This document shows positions 1 to 7,383 of a DNA stretch of 64,000 nt, in pieces (positions within the stretch are counted from its first letter, which is position 1; every line of letters starts with the position of its first letter). A program made the position numbers and the translations under genes. Below the pieces are notes generated by a model. That model did no database searches. It worked only from the letters and a program-made list of their open reading frames with translations, and had not been told where the DNA came from. Origin of the DNA: CAKSEI01 sp964403505 (GTDB lineage: Bacteria; Bacillota; Clostridia; Oscillospirales; CAG-272); the NCBI GenBank assembly GCA_964403505.1, contig CAYOFP010000002.1, positions 62,001-126,000 of the forward strand, given 5' to 3'.

Positions 1-516
1 GGACCGCGCTGGTATGTAGTACACACTTATTCGGGGTATGAGAATAAGGTAAAAACCAATCTTGAAAAGATTATTGACAACCGCGGACTCCACGATATGA
101 TAATGGAGGTTCGGGTACCTGTCGAGATCGTTGTCGATGAGAGCGGCGATACGCCGAAGGAAGTCGAGAGTAAGGTTTTTCCGAGTTATGTCCTCGTTAA
201 GATGTGTATGACGGATGCGACATGGCATGTCGTCAGGAATATTACGGGTGTTACCGGCTTTGTCGGACCCGGATCACGTCCCGTTCCACTGTCTGAGGAA
301 GAGGTCGCCGCAATGGGCGTTGAAACTAAGGTTGTCACAGTCGGCTACGACGTGGGCGACAGCGTGAAGATCGTTTCGGGTGCGCTCGCAGGCTTCACGG
401 GCGTTGTCAAGGAAATTTCCGAGGACAAAAAGAAGATCAATGTACTTGCGTCTATGTTCGGCAGAGAGACACTCGTCGAGCTCGCCGCAAACGATGTCGA
501 GAAGATCGACGACTAA
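1..516 (+). CDS. nusG: Transcription termination/antitermination protein NusG (5' end outside window)
   Basis: The reading frame is open from base 1 (…GPRWYVVHTYSGYENKV) to the stop at 514-516, so the first few codons lie upstream of the window. NusG binds RNA polymerase and, through its KOW domain, Rho or the ribosome. The N-terminal NGN domain shows the family motif RWYVVHTYSGYE and, further on, FPSYVLVKM and VRNITGVTGFVG. The C-terminal KOW domain reads GDSVKIVSGALAGFTGVVKEI. The gene is followed after 96 bases by rplK, the usual Firmicutes order. Confident call; only the start is missing. Confidence 0.97.
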   Translation, partial: GPRWYVVHTYSGYENKVKTNLEKIIDNRGLHDMIMEVRVPVEIVVDESGDTPKEVESKVFPSYVLVKMCMTDATWHVVRNITGVTGFVGPGSRPVPLSEEEVAAMGVETKVVTVGYDVGDSVKIVSGALAGFTGVVKEISEDKKKINVLASMFGRETLVELAANDVEKIDD

Positions 517-554
517 AACTAATTAGGTTTAAAACCTTTCGCCGTATGGCGAAT

Positions 555-597
555 GTGGGAGGGAGAAAATCTTTATTCTTCCGCCTTAAAACCACAT
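555..597 (+). promoter_or_regulatory. Probable L1-binding leader of the rplK-rplA mRNA
   Basis: Between nusG and rplK, GTGG (555-558) can pair with CCAC (592-595). Inside it, GGGAGA (561-566) can pair with TCTTCC (577-582, one G-U pair). The GTGGGAGG string resembles the ribosomal protein L1 site in 23S rRNA. L1 is known to repress its own operon by binding such a mimic upstream of rplK, and rplA is the second gene here. The pairing is seen in the sequence; L1 binding is inferred. Confidence 0.6.
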
Positions 598-612
598 AGG
601 AGGTATTATAAA

Positions 613-1038
613 ATGGCAAAGAAAATTCAGGGCTATATCAAGCTCCAGCTCGAGGCAGGAAAAGCGACACCCGCTCCTCCCGTAGGACCTGCGCTCGGTC
701 AGTATCAGGTTTCCATAGGAAACTTCACGAAGGAATTCAACGAGAGAACGAAGAATCAGATGGGTTATATCATTCCTGTCGTTATTACGGTTTATGCCGA
801 CCGTTCTTTCACATTCATCACAAAGACTCCTCCGGCAGCCGTTCTTATCAAGAAGGCAGCAGGTATCGAGTTGGGATCCGGTGTGCCGAATAAGACGAAG
901 GTCGCAAAGCTCACAAAGGATCAGGTAAAGCAGATCGCAGAAACAAAGATGCCCGACCTCAATGCAGGTTCGATCGAGGCAGCCATGAGCATGGTAGCCG
1001 GAACTGCACGTAGCATGGGCGTAACTGTCGAGGAATAA
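613..1038 (+). CDS. rplK: 50S ribosomal protein L11
   Basis: 141 aa, the normal length. L11 forms the GTPase-associated centre of the 50S subunit with 23S rRNA. The hallmark PPVGPALGQ is near residue 25 and the C-terminal rRNA-binding domain (KDQVKQIAETKMPDLNA … AGTARSMGV) is intact. The ATG at 613 is chosen over the in-frame ATG at 553 because a perfect AGGAGGT lies at 598-604, nine bases ahead, and MAKKIQGYIKLQL is the family N-terminus. The 553 start would place codons inside the L1-type leader. Co-transcribed with rplA 14 bases downstream. Confidence 0.97.
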   Translation: MAKKIQGYIKLQLEAGKATPAPPVGPALGQYQVSIGNFTKEFNERTKNQMGYIIPVVITVYADRSFTFITKTPPAAVLIKKAAGIELGSGVPNKTKVAKLTKDQVKQIAETKMPDLNAGSIEAAMSMVAGTARSMGVTVEE

Positions 1039-1052
1039 GGAGGTAAAGAGTT

Positions 1053-1739
1053 ATGGCAGGAAAGAGATATTCTGATAGTGCAAAACTGCTCGAGAAGTCA
1101 AAACTTTACGATCCTTCCGAGGCAGTAGAGCTTGTTTGCAAAACAGCAAAAGCAAAATTTGATGAGACCATAGAGGTCCATGTTCGTCTGGGTGTTGACT
1201 CACGTCACGCTGATCAGCAGGTCAGAGGTGCTATCGTGCTTCCCAACGGTACAGGTAAGACTGTAAGAACACTTGTTTTCGCTAAGGGCGATAAGGTAAA
1301 AGAAGCTGAAGAGGCAGGTGCTGACTATGTCGGCGCTGAGGACTATATGGAAAAGATCCAGAAAGAGAACTGGTTCGATTTCGATATCATTATCGCAACT
1401 CCCGATATGATGGGCGTTGTCGGCCGTCTCGGTAAGGTGCTCGGTCCTAAGGGACTTATGCCTAACCCGAAGGCCGGTACGGTAACTATGGATGTTGCAA
1501 AGGCAGTTGCAGAAGCAAAGGCCGGTAAGATCGAGTATCGTCTCGATAAGACTAATATCATCCACTGCATGATCGGTAAGGCTTCGTTCGGTCCCGAGAA
1601 GATAGGCGAGAACCTCGCTACGCTCATGGACGCTATTATCAAGGCTAAGCCGGCAGCGGCAAAGGGTCAGTACATTAAGAGCTGCGTTATCGCATCTACG
1701 ATGGGCCCCGGCGTTAAGGTCAACAGTGTAAAATTCTGA
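1053..1739 (+). CDS. rplA: 50S ribosomal protein L1
   Basis: 228 aa, full length. L1 forms the mobile stalk at the E site of the ribosome and is the likely repressor of this transcript. Conserved features include DETIEVHVRLGVDSRHADQQVRG and the motif GRLGKVLGPKGLMPNPKAGTV. The start has GGAGGT at 1040-1045. A strong terminator begins 14 bases after the stop, so rplJ and rplL, which often follow in Firmicutes, are not part of this unit here. Confidence 0.97.
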   Translation: MAGKRYSDSAKLLEKSKLYDPSEAVELVCKTAKAKFDETIEVHVRLGVDSRHADQQVRGAIVLPNGTGKTVRTLVFAKGDKVKEAEEAGADYVGAEDYMEKIQKENWFDFDIIIATPDMMGVVGRLGKVLGPKGLMPNPKAGTVTMDVAKAVAEAKAGKIEYRLDKTNIIHCMIGKASFGPEKIGENLATLMDAIIKAKPAAAKGQYIKSCVIASTMGPGVKVNSVKF

Positions 1740-1753
1740 TTTCTATGAAAGAT

Positions 1754-1783
1754 GGGGCTTGCTTCGGCAAGCCCCGATTTTTT
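1754..1783 (+). terminator. Rho-independent terminator after rplA
   Basis: A perfect 9-bp stem GGGGCTTGC / GCAAGCCCC (1754-1762 / 1767-1775) with a TTCG loop is followed by GATTTTTT. It ends the nusG-rplK-rplA unit. Confidence 0.93.
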
Positions 1784-1788
1784 ATCTC

Positions 1789-2604
1789 ATGAAAAAATAT
1801 CCTGTATTATTTATATTTATATTATTTGTCTGTCATTTTCTCGTATCGGTCGTGCTCGGTACGATGCTCGGCATCTACACATATATTGCCTCATTTGCGG
1901 CGTTGTTTTTTATATGTGTGAGCTACGGTTACAGCGCTGACAGAGAGACGCAGAGCACCTTTAAGAAGACGCTCGCATGTGCGGTCTCTTTTGCAGGCGT
2001 TTTGATCGTCGGTGTGTCGCTTCGCTTTATAACCGAAGCGGTATTTCCCGACCTGTCGGCAAAATTGCTGTCTGCAAAAATGCACATCTTGTATTCCGAC
2101 CATACGAGCGCAGGCTTGCTCAGAGCTGTATATGCGATCGTAAGCTCCATTGCCGTGACTTCCGTTTCGGTTTTTCTCGTGAGTAAGGCGTGCCGTCAGC
2201 CGAGGTTTATAAGGTATTTGTTCGCCGCCGTTCTCGGTGGTTTGTTTGCCCTTGATTTTTCGATGTTTCTTAGCAATATGCTTTTGTGCGCTTTTCTTTT
2301 GTATTTATATGACAGGGGCATTTCCGTTTTCTATATTTTTGTTATCGGCTTGATATTCAAGGGGGTATCGGTCTGGCTTGACTTCATAAATTCCATGCTA
2401 CATACCTCATTCGGTGCGGAAATGGAATTTTCCGAGGCGGGGGCGATGCTCGTGCTGTTTTCGGGTGTTGCTATGATTTTATTTGTGATCGGAGATATTT
2501 TTATTTCAGGCAGAGTGAAAAAAACGTTGACTTATACTTTAAGCGCCGCAGGACTGCTTCTGACGGTCGTCGGATGCGCCACGGTACAGTATTTTAATAT
2601 GTGA
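1789..2604 (+). CDS. Integral membrane protein of unknown function
   Basis: 271 aa with about eight hydrophobic helices spread over the whole length (the first two within residues 5-45, the last at the C-terminus) and short charged loops. No catalytic or transport motif is recognisable, and I cannot place it in a family. The ATG at 1789 is the first after the terminator T-run but has no clear Shine-Dalgarno, so the true start could lie further in (for example the ATG at 1864). The next gene begins one base after the stop, so the two are probably translated together. No promoter is obvious; expression may depend on read-through of the rplA terminator. Confidence 0.7.
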   Translation: MKKYPVLFIFILFVCHFLVSVVLGTMLGIYTYIASFAALFFICVSYGYSADRETQSTFKKTLACAVSFAGVLIVGVSLRFITEAVFPDLSAKLLSAKMHILYSDHTSAGLLRAVYAIVSSIAVTSVSVFLVSKACRQPRFIRYLFAAVLGGLFALDFSMFLSNMLLCAFLLYLYDRGISVFYIFVIGLIFKGVSVWLDFINSMLHTSFGAEMEFSEAGAMLVLFSGVAMILFVIGDIFISGRVKKTLTYTLSAAGLLLTVVGCATVQYFNM

Positions 2605-2605
2605 A

Positions 2606-3274
2606 ATGATAGATATAGATTCAATATTCAAATACAAGAAGTCAAATAAGGCGAAGCTCCTTTCATACGGCTTTACTTTTGACGGTAAAGGGTATGTGTA
2701 TCAGAAAAATATTCTCGGCGGCGGTTATTTACTTACCGTCAGCGTCCGTAACGATAAGATTGATTATAATGTCACCGATACACTCTTAGATGAGGAATAT
2801 ACCCTCATCAAGGTTTTGGGGGCGAGCGGAGCGTTTGTCGGCGATATGCGGCTCGAGTGTGAGAAGATATTGCGTGATGTCGCTGAAAAATGCTTTGACA
2901 CTGATAAATTCAAGAGCGGACAGACGCAAAGGATCGTGAATTACATCCGTTGCGATCTCGGCGCAGAGCCCGAATATCTGTGGGATTCTTCACCCGATAG
3001 CGCTGTATTTCGTCACGATAGTAACGAAAAGTGGTTTGCTCTTATCATGAATATCGATCGAAGCAGAATTGATAAATCACAGCACGGTATGGTCGAGATA
3101 ATCAATTTGAAGGCGTCAGCTGAAACTGTATCCGCTATTGTTGACGGCGAGCATTATTATAAGGCGTACCATATGAACAAAAAATATTGGTATTCTGTGC
3201 CTCTTGACGGCACGCTCGACGATGATTCGATCATCGGGCGTATCGGGGTCAGTTATGATCTGACTGAAAAATAA
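2606..3274 (+). CDS. YjbR/MmcQ family (CyaY-like fold) protein
   Basis: 222 aa. The C-terminal half (from about residue 90) matches the MmcQ/YjbR family: SPDSAVFRHDSNEKWFALIM, VEIINLKA, then YYKAYHMNKKYWYSVPLDG near the C-terminus. These proteins have a CyaY-like alpha/beta fold and no firmly established biochemical role. The N-terminal ~90 residues (KSNKAKLLSYGFTFDGKGYVYQKNILGGG…) form an extra domain seen in many clostridial members. The gene begins one base after the upstream membrane protein and ends at a bidirectional terminator shared with aspS. Confidence 0.75.
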   Translation: MIDIDSIFKYKKSNKAKLLSYGFTFDGKGYVYQKNILGGGYLLTVSVRNDKIDYNVTDTLLDEEYTLIKVLGASGAFVGDMRLECEKILRDVAEKCFDTDKFKSGQTQRIVNYIRCDLGAEPEYLWDSSPDSAVFRHDSNEKWFALIMNIDRSRIDKSQHGMVEIINLKASAETVSAIVDGEHYYKAYHMNKKYWYSVPLDGTLDDDSIIGRIGVSYDLTEK

Positions 3275-3280
3275 AAAAGC

Positions 3281-3322
3281 GCTGTCGCAGGACGATGAAA
3301 ATCGTTTGCGACAGCATTTTTA
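3281..3322. terminator. Bidirectional terminator between yjbR-like gene and aspS
   Basis: GCTGTCGCA (3281-3289) pairs with TGCGACAGC (3307-3315). An inner GACGAT/ATCGTT stem closes a GAAA loop, with one bulged G at 3290. ATTTTTA follows on the plus strand and an A-run (3274-3278) gives T-residues on the minus strand, so it can stop both convergent units. Confidence 0.88.
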
Positions 3323-3323
3323 T

Positions 3324-5117
3324 TTATTCTTCGCTTTTTGTGATTTCTATGCTCAATTCCTCGAGCGCCTTTGATTCTGCCTTTGTCGGGCATTTTGTCA
3401 TAAGCTCCGAGGCGTTCTGTACCTTCGGGAAAGCGATAACATCTCTGATATCCTCGATGCCGAGCATAAGTGCGACCAAGCGGTCGAGTCCGAAAGCGAG
3501 CCCGCCGTGAGGGGGAGTGCCGTACTTGAAGGCTTCGAGCAGGAATCCGAATTTTTCCGTATATTCTTCCTCTTTCATGCCGAGCGCTGCAAACATAGCG
3601 TCCTGTATCTCGGGCGTGTGTATTCTGATAGAGCCGCCGCCTGCTTCCGTGCCGTTGATTACGATATCATAAGCGACAGAGCGGACCTTTTCGGGCTCGT
3701 CTTTGAGATAACCGATATCCTCTTCCATCGGCATGGTGAAGGGGTGATGCATCGCCTTGTAGCGGTCGTTTTCTTCGTCATATTCGAGGAGCGGGAATTC
3801 CGTTATCCATAAGAGCTTGTAATTGAACGGGTCTGCGAGACCGAGCTTCTTTGCCACGTGACAGCGCAGTGCGCCGAGCGTATCGAAAACGACCTTGTTT
3901 TTGTCGGCGACGATAAGAATGAGGTCGCCCGACTCAAATCCCATAGCGCTGTATATCGCAGCGTTTTCCTCTTCGGTTAAGAATTTCGCATAGGACGATG
4001 ATATCTCGCCGTTTACGTTCTTGCTCCATGCAAGGCCCTTTGCTTTGTATGTCTTTGCAAATTCCGTGAGCGCATCGATCTCTTTTCTCGAGAATTTGTC
4101 AGCGCCGCCCTTGATGTTGATACCACGGACAGAGCCGCCGTTCTCGATCGCACCTGCGAAGACCTTGAAGCCGCAGTTTTTGACCTCGTCGGAAATATTG
4201 GTTATCTCGAATCCGAAACGGAGATCAGGCTTGTCCGAGCCGTATTTTTCCATAGCCTCGGCGTATGTCATTCTCGGCAAAGGAAGCTCGAGGTCGATAC
4301 CCTTAAATTCCTTAAATAATTTCTTGAGGAATCCCTCTGTCATATTGATCACATCATCCTGTGTGACAAACGACATTTCGAGGTCGATTTGCGTGAATTC
4401 AGGCTGTCTGTCCGCACGGAGATCCTCGTCTCTGAAACAGCGTGCGATCTGAATGTATCTGTCAAAACCCGATACCATAAGTAACTGCTTGTACAGCTGA
4501 GGCGATTGGGGAAGGGCGTAGAATTTACCCGGATGAACTCTCGACGGGACGAGGTAGTCCCGCGCGCCCTCGGGCGTCGGAGCGATCAGGTCGGGCGTTT
4601 CTATTTCGATAAATCCGTTGTCGGCATAGTAGTCCCGTGCGATTTTCGCTATTTTACTGCGTGCGATGATATTCTGCTGCATATCGGGGCGGCGCAGGTC
4701 GAGATAGCGGTGCTTTAAGCGTAATTCTGCATTGACTCGGCTGTCCTCTGTGATCTCGAACGGGGGAGTGGCCGAGGAAGAAAGGATCTTTAATTCCTTC
4801 ACATAGATCTCTACTTCACCTGTCGGGATGTTTTTATTGATTGCGCCCTCGCCGCGTGAACGGACGGTACCCTTGGCGCAGAGAACGTATTCGGCTCTTA
4901 TGCCGAACGCCGCATCGAAGATCTCCTTATCCGTGTCGGAATCGAAGGAGAGCTGTACGATACCCGTTCTGTCACGAAGGTCGATGAAGATAAGAGAACC
5001 GAGGTCACGCTGCTTTTGGGCCCAGCCCATCACGCAGACATTTTTTCCGATATCATCTTTTGTGAGGGTGCCGCAGTAGTGTGTTCTTTTGTCGTTATTA
5101 GAAAGTAATACTCCCAT
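3324..5117 (-). CDS. aspS: Aspartyl-tRNA synthetase
   Basis: 597 aa, the normal size for the bacterial type. It charges tRNA-Asp with aspartate in the cytoplasm. Visible domains are the N-terminal OB anticodon-binding fold (GKNVCVMGWAQKQRDLGSLIFIDLRDRTG), class II motif 2 (FRDEDLRADRQPEFTQIDLE), the bacterial GAD insertion in the middle, and motif 3 (GLAFGLDRLVALMLG). It begins two bases after hisS, forming the standard Firmicutes hisS-aspS pair under the promoter upstream of hisS. Whether it also charges tRNA-Asn cannot be told without knowing if gatCAB and asnS are present. Confidence 0.96.
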   Translation of the reverse strand: MGVLLSNNDKRTHYCGTLTKDDIGKNVCVMGWAQKQRDLGSLIFIDLRDRTGIVQLSFDSDTDKEIFDAAFGIRAEYVLCAKGTVRSRGEGAINKNIPTGEVEIYVKELKILSSSATPPFEITEDSRVNAELRLKHRYLDLRRPDMQQNIIARSKIAKIARDYYADNGFIEIETPDLIAPTPEGARDYLVPSRVHPGKFYALPQSPQLYKQLLMVSGFDRYIQIARCFRDEDLRADRQPEFTQIDLEMSFVTQDDVINMTEGFLKKLFKEFKGIDLELPLPRMTYAEAMEKYGSDKPDLRFGFEITNISDEVKNCGFKVFAGAIENGGSVRGINIKGGADKFSRKEIDALTEFAKTYKAKGLAWSKNVNGEISSSYAKFLTEEENAAIYSAMGFESGDLILIVADKNKVVFDTLGALRCHVAKKLGLADPFNYKLLWITEFPLLEYDEENDRYKAMHHPFTMPMEEDIGYLKDEPEKVRSVAYDIVINGTEAGGGSIRIHTPEIQDAMFAALGMKEEEYTEKFGFLLEAFKYGTPPHGGLAFGLDRLVALMLGIEDIRDVIAFPKVQNASELMTKCPTKAESKALEELSIEITKSEE

Positions 5118-5119
5118 TG

Positions 5120-6382
5120 TTATATACCCGCTTTTTCCGTCATTATTTTTATTATGTCGTCGAGGTCGATTTCCTCTTGACTGCTTTCATCCATGTTTTT
5201 GAGCTGAGCTTTTCGGGTCTCGAGCTCGGTGTCGCCTATGATGAGGGTGTATTTCGCACCGATCTTGTTTGCGTATTTCATCTGAGCCTTTAAGCTTCTT
5301 CCCATAAGGTCATAATCCGCATTGACGCCGCTTTCACGCAGCTCGGAGACTGTTTTTGCGGCGAAAAGCGATGCGTTCTCTCCCATCGGAGCGATATAAA
5401 GAAGCTGCCTTGTCTCATCTGTTATGTCAACGCCGGCTTCCTTCATTGCGAGAATGAGACGTGTGATGCCGCAGGCAAAGCCGATACCGGGGAGCTCGGG
5501 TCCGCCGATATCCTTTGTCAGACCGTCGTACCTGCCGCCGCCGAGTATCGTCGACTGTGCGCCTATAACGGGGCAGATAAACTCAAAGACCGTTCTCGTG
5601 TAATAGTCGAGCCCTCTTACGATCTTCGGGTCGACCGTGTACTCGATCCCCATTGCATCGAGCTGACCTTTGAGAGAATCAAAGTGTGCGCCGCAGTTAT
5701 CGCACAGATAGTCTATCGTTCTCGGCGCTCCCTCGGAGATCTGCTTGCAGGAGTCGCTCTTGCAGTCGAGCAGACGGAGGGGGTTGGTATCAAGCCTTGT
5801 TTTGCATGTGTCGCAAAGCTTGTCTATATTGGATGTGAAGTGATCGACGAGCGCTTTTCTGTAATTTTTTCTGCACTCGGGACATCCGATTGAGTTTATG
5901 TGTAATTTCGCATTTTTTATGCCCAGACGGCGGATCAGCGTATCGGCGAGCGATATGACGGAAGCGTCCGCTGCGGCATTCTCCGCACCGTACATCTCAC
6001 AGCCGAATTGGTAAAATTCACGGCTTCTGCCTGCCTGAGGCTTTTCGTATCTGAAACAATTGATGAGATAGTACAGCTTTATCGGCATGGTGTCCGAGCA
6101 TCTGCCGTTTTCGACGAGCGAACGTGCGACCGACGCTGTACCCTCGGGGCGGAGGGTCAGAGAGCGGTTTTCACGGTCGGTAAAGGTATACATTTCCTTC
6201 TGGACAACATCGGTGGTGTCGCCCACGCCCCGTGTAAATAATTCTGTCGATTCAAAGGTAGGGAATCTTATTTCCTTAAATCCGTAAAGATCGGCTGTTT
6301 CCCTCGCCGTATTTTCGATAAAACGCCACATTGGTACTTCTTCAGGGAGAATATCAATCGTGCCTCTCGGTTTCTGTATCAT
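5120..6382 (-). CDS. hisS: Histidyl-tRNA synthetase
   Basis: 420 aa class II synthetase for tRNA-His. Motif 2 (FRYEKPQAGRSREFYQFGCE), the histidine-A loop region (KIVRGLDYYTRTVFEF), GGGRYDGL and a C-terminal anticodon-binding domain are all present. Residues about 165-235 carry several CxxC pairs (CPEC, CDTC, CDNC), common in clostridial HisRS. The ATG at 6382 is preceded by AAGGA. The predicted leader is only about 28 nt, so there is no T-box upstream. Confidence 0.96.
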   Translation of the reverse strand: MIQKPRGTIDILPEEVPMWRFIENTARETADLYGFKEIRFPTFESTELFTRGVGDTTDVVQKEMYTFTDRENRSLTLRPEGTASVARSLVENGRCSDTMPIKLYYLINCFRYEKPQAGRSREFYQFGCEMYGAENAAADASVISLADTLIRRLGIKNAKLHINSIGCPECRKNYRKALVDHFTSNIDKLCDTCKTRLDTNPLRLLDCKSDSCKQISEGAPRTIDYLCDNCGAHFDSLKGQLDAMGIEYTVDPKIVRGLDYYTRTVFEFICPVIGAQSTILGGGRYDGLTKDIGGPELPGIGFACGITRLILAMKEAGVDITDETRQLLYIAPMGENASLFAAKTVSELRESGVNADYDLMGRSLKAQMKYANKIGAKYTLIIGDTELETRKAQLKNMDESSQEEIDLDDIIKIMTEKAGI

Positions 6383-6416
6383 TGTAGTTCCTTTCGCATG
6401 GTATTATTAATTATTA

Positions 6417-6445
6417 ATTATACCAATATTTTCGCATTTTTTCAA
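6417..6445 (-). promoter_or_regulatory. Promoter of hisS-aspS
   Basis: On the minus strand, TTGAAA (6440-6445) and TATAAT (6417-6422) are separated by exactly 17 bases. The predicted start near 6410 leaves a 28-nt leader. Confidence 0.85.
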
Positions 6446-6483
6446 GAGTAATATCTTTATATATAATAATTTCTTTATAGGTG

Positions 6484-6512
6484 TTGAATATTCTGACAAA
6501 AGATGATAAAAT
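6484..6512 (+). promoter_or_regulatory. Promoter of the NusG-II to metH operon
   Basis: TTGAAT (6484-6489) and TAAAAT (6507-6512) with a 17-base spacer, followed by GAGGT (6521-6525) eight bases before the ATG at 6534. It is the only good promoter seen before the terminator at 19635, so it may drive all eleven genes. Confidence 0.75.
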
Positions 6513-6533
6513 ATATCATTGAGGTAGTAGGTG

Positions 6534-6890
6534 ATGAGGCTGGCAAAAAAAGCAGATGCGGTAATAATAGTTGCCTTTTTGATGTTGGCGGCAGTCGTGT
6601 TTTGCGCACTTATTGCGCCTGACGAGGGCGGGTACATAAGGGTAACGCATGACGGCGTGTGCGATATATATCCCGCAAGCGAAAATCGTGAAATTGAGCT
6701 TGCCTCAAACGGAATTCTTTTGACCGTAGTCATAGATGACGGCGAAGTTTATGTAAAAGACGCCGACTGCCCCGATAAAATTTGCGTGAATACGGGAAGG
6801 ATAAAGAACGGCTCTGTCGTCTGCCTGCCTGCGCACGTTATGATCGAATTCGTGCGAAATAACGGAGAAAACGATGCGTACGCAGGCTAA
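6534..6890 (+). CDS. NusG domain II-containing membrane-anchored protein (EetA-like)
   Basis: 118 aa: one N-terminal transmembrane helix (about residues 9-27) followed by an extracytoplasmic NusG-domain-II fold. The typical C-terminal motif is DCPDKICVNTGRIKNGSVVCLPAHVMIEF, with three conserved cysteines. The family is not a NusG transcription factor. It occurs next to Gx-transporter and ApbE genes in gene sets for extracytosolic flavinylation or electron transfer, as here. ATG 6534 is preferred over the adjacent in-frame GTG at 6531 on spacing to GAGGT at 6521-6525. The gene overlaps the next one by 17 bases. Confidence 0.85.
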   Translation: MRLAKKADAVIIVAFLMLAAVVFCALIAPDEGGYIRVTHDGVCDIYPASENREIELASNGILLTVVIDDGEVYVKDADCPDKICVNTGRIKNGSVVCLPAHVMIEFVRNNGENDAYAG

Positions 6891-7383
6891 GGCAGTGAGC
6901 AGGTGCGCACTCCTGTGTGCGCTCGCTATGGTTTTGTCGTATATCGAGGCGATCGTGCCCATTTATGCCGTTATCCCGCTTCCCGGTTTTAAGCTCGGGC
7001 TTGCCAATATCGTCGTACTGCATGCTATGAAGCGAAGTAAGGCGCAGGCGGCGCTTGTCATGACAGTAAAGGTGCTTTTGTCCTTTCTTTTGTTCGGCGG
7101 CGTGACGTCGTTTCTCTTTTCCCTGTCCGGCGGTGTGCTCTCCTATCTTGCGATGTGGCTTTCCGTGTCGTTTGCACACAGATATCTCTCTGATATCGGG
7201 CACAGCGTGATCGGGGCTTTCGCTCATAACAGCGGTCAGCTGATCGCGGCAATGCTCGTTATGGGCTCGGGCGGCGTTATTTCGTATTATCCTTTTCTTA
7301 TCGTTTCGGCGGTGATTTCGGGCGGTATCTGCGGCCTTCTTTTAAATACTATTGAATGGCGGTTGAGTCATGAAAAAAATTGA
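6874..7383 (+). CDS. Gx transporter family membrane protein (EetB-like; once annotated heptaprenyl diphosphate synthase component I)
   Basis: 169 aa with four or five hydrophobic helices. The N-terminal block (LCALAMVLSYIEAIVPIYAVIPLPGFKLGLANIVVLHAM) is the signature of the family, and the glycine-rich helix FGGVTSFLFSLSGGVLSYLAMW is typical. An S-component-like role in moving a flavin-related or quinone-related substrate is an inference from its constant neighbours, not from direct evidence. The old name 'heptaprenyl diphosphate synthase component I' is poorly supported: no prenyl-transferase partner is adjacent. It overlaps both flanking genes, so the trio is translationally coupled. Confidence 0.85.
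   Translation: MRTQAKAVSRCALLCALAMVLSYIEAIVPIYAVIPLPGFKLGLANIVVLHAMKRSKAQAALVMTVKVLLSFLLFGGVTSFLFSLSGGVLSYLAMWLSVSFAHRYLSDIGHSVIGAFAHNSGQLIAAMLVMGSGGVISYYPFLIVSAVISGGICGLLLNTIEWRLSHEKN

Noticed and set aside
553..612. Longer rplK product starting at the ATG at 553
   Set aside because: It would translate the L1-type leader and the RBS; the ATG at 613 has a perfect RBS and the family N-terminus.
1200..1642. Long open frames on the minus strand inside rplA, and similar antisense frames inside mutS, groEL, leuS, smc and topA
   Set aside because: They lack ribosome-binding sites, have unlikely compositions and lie fully inside strongly conserved genes; they reflect codon bias of the real gene.
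6383..6416. Possible T-box before hisS-aspS
   Set aside because: The promoter leaves only a ~28-nt leader, far too short for a specifier loop and antiterminator.
6874..7383. Heptaprenyl diphosphate synthase component I
   Set aside because: The older family name is not supported by context: no component II or menaquinone genes, but NusG-II and ApbE partners on both sides.
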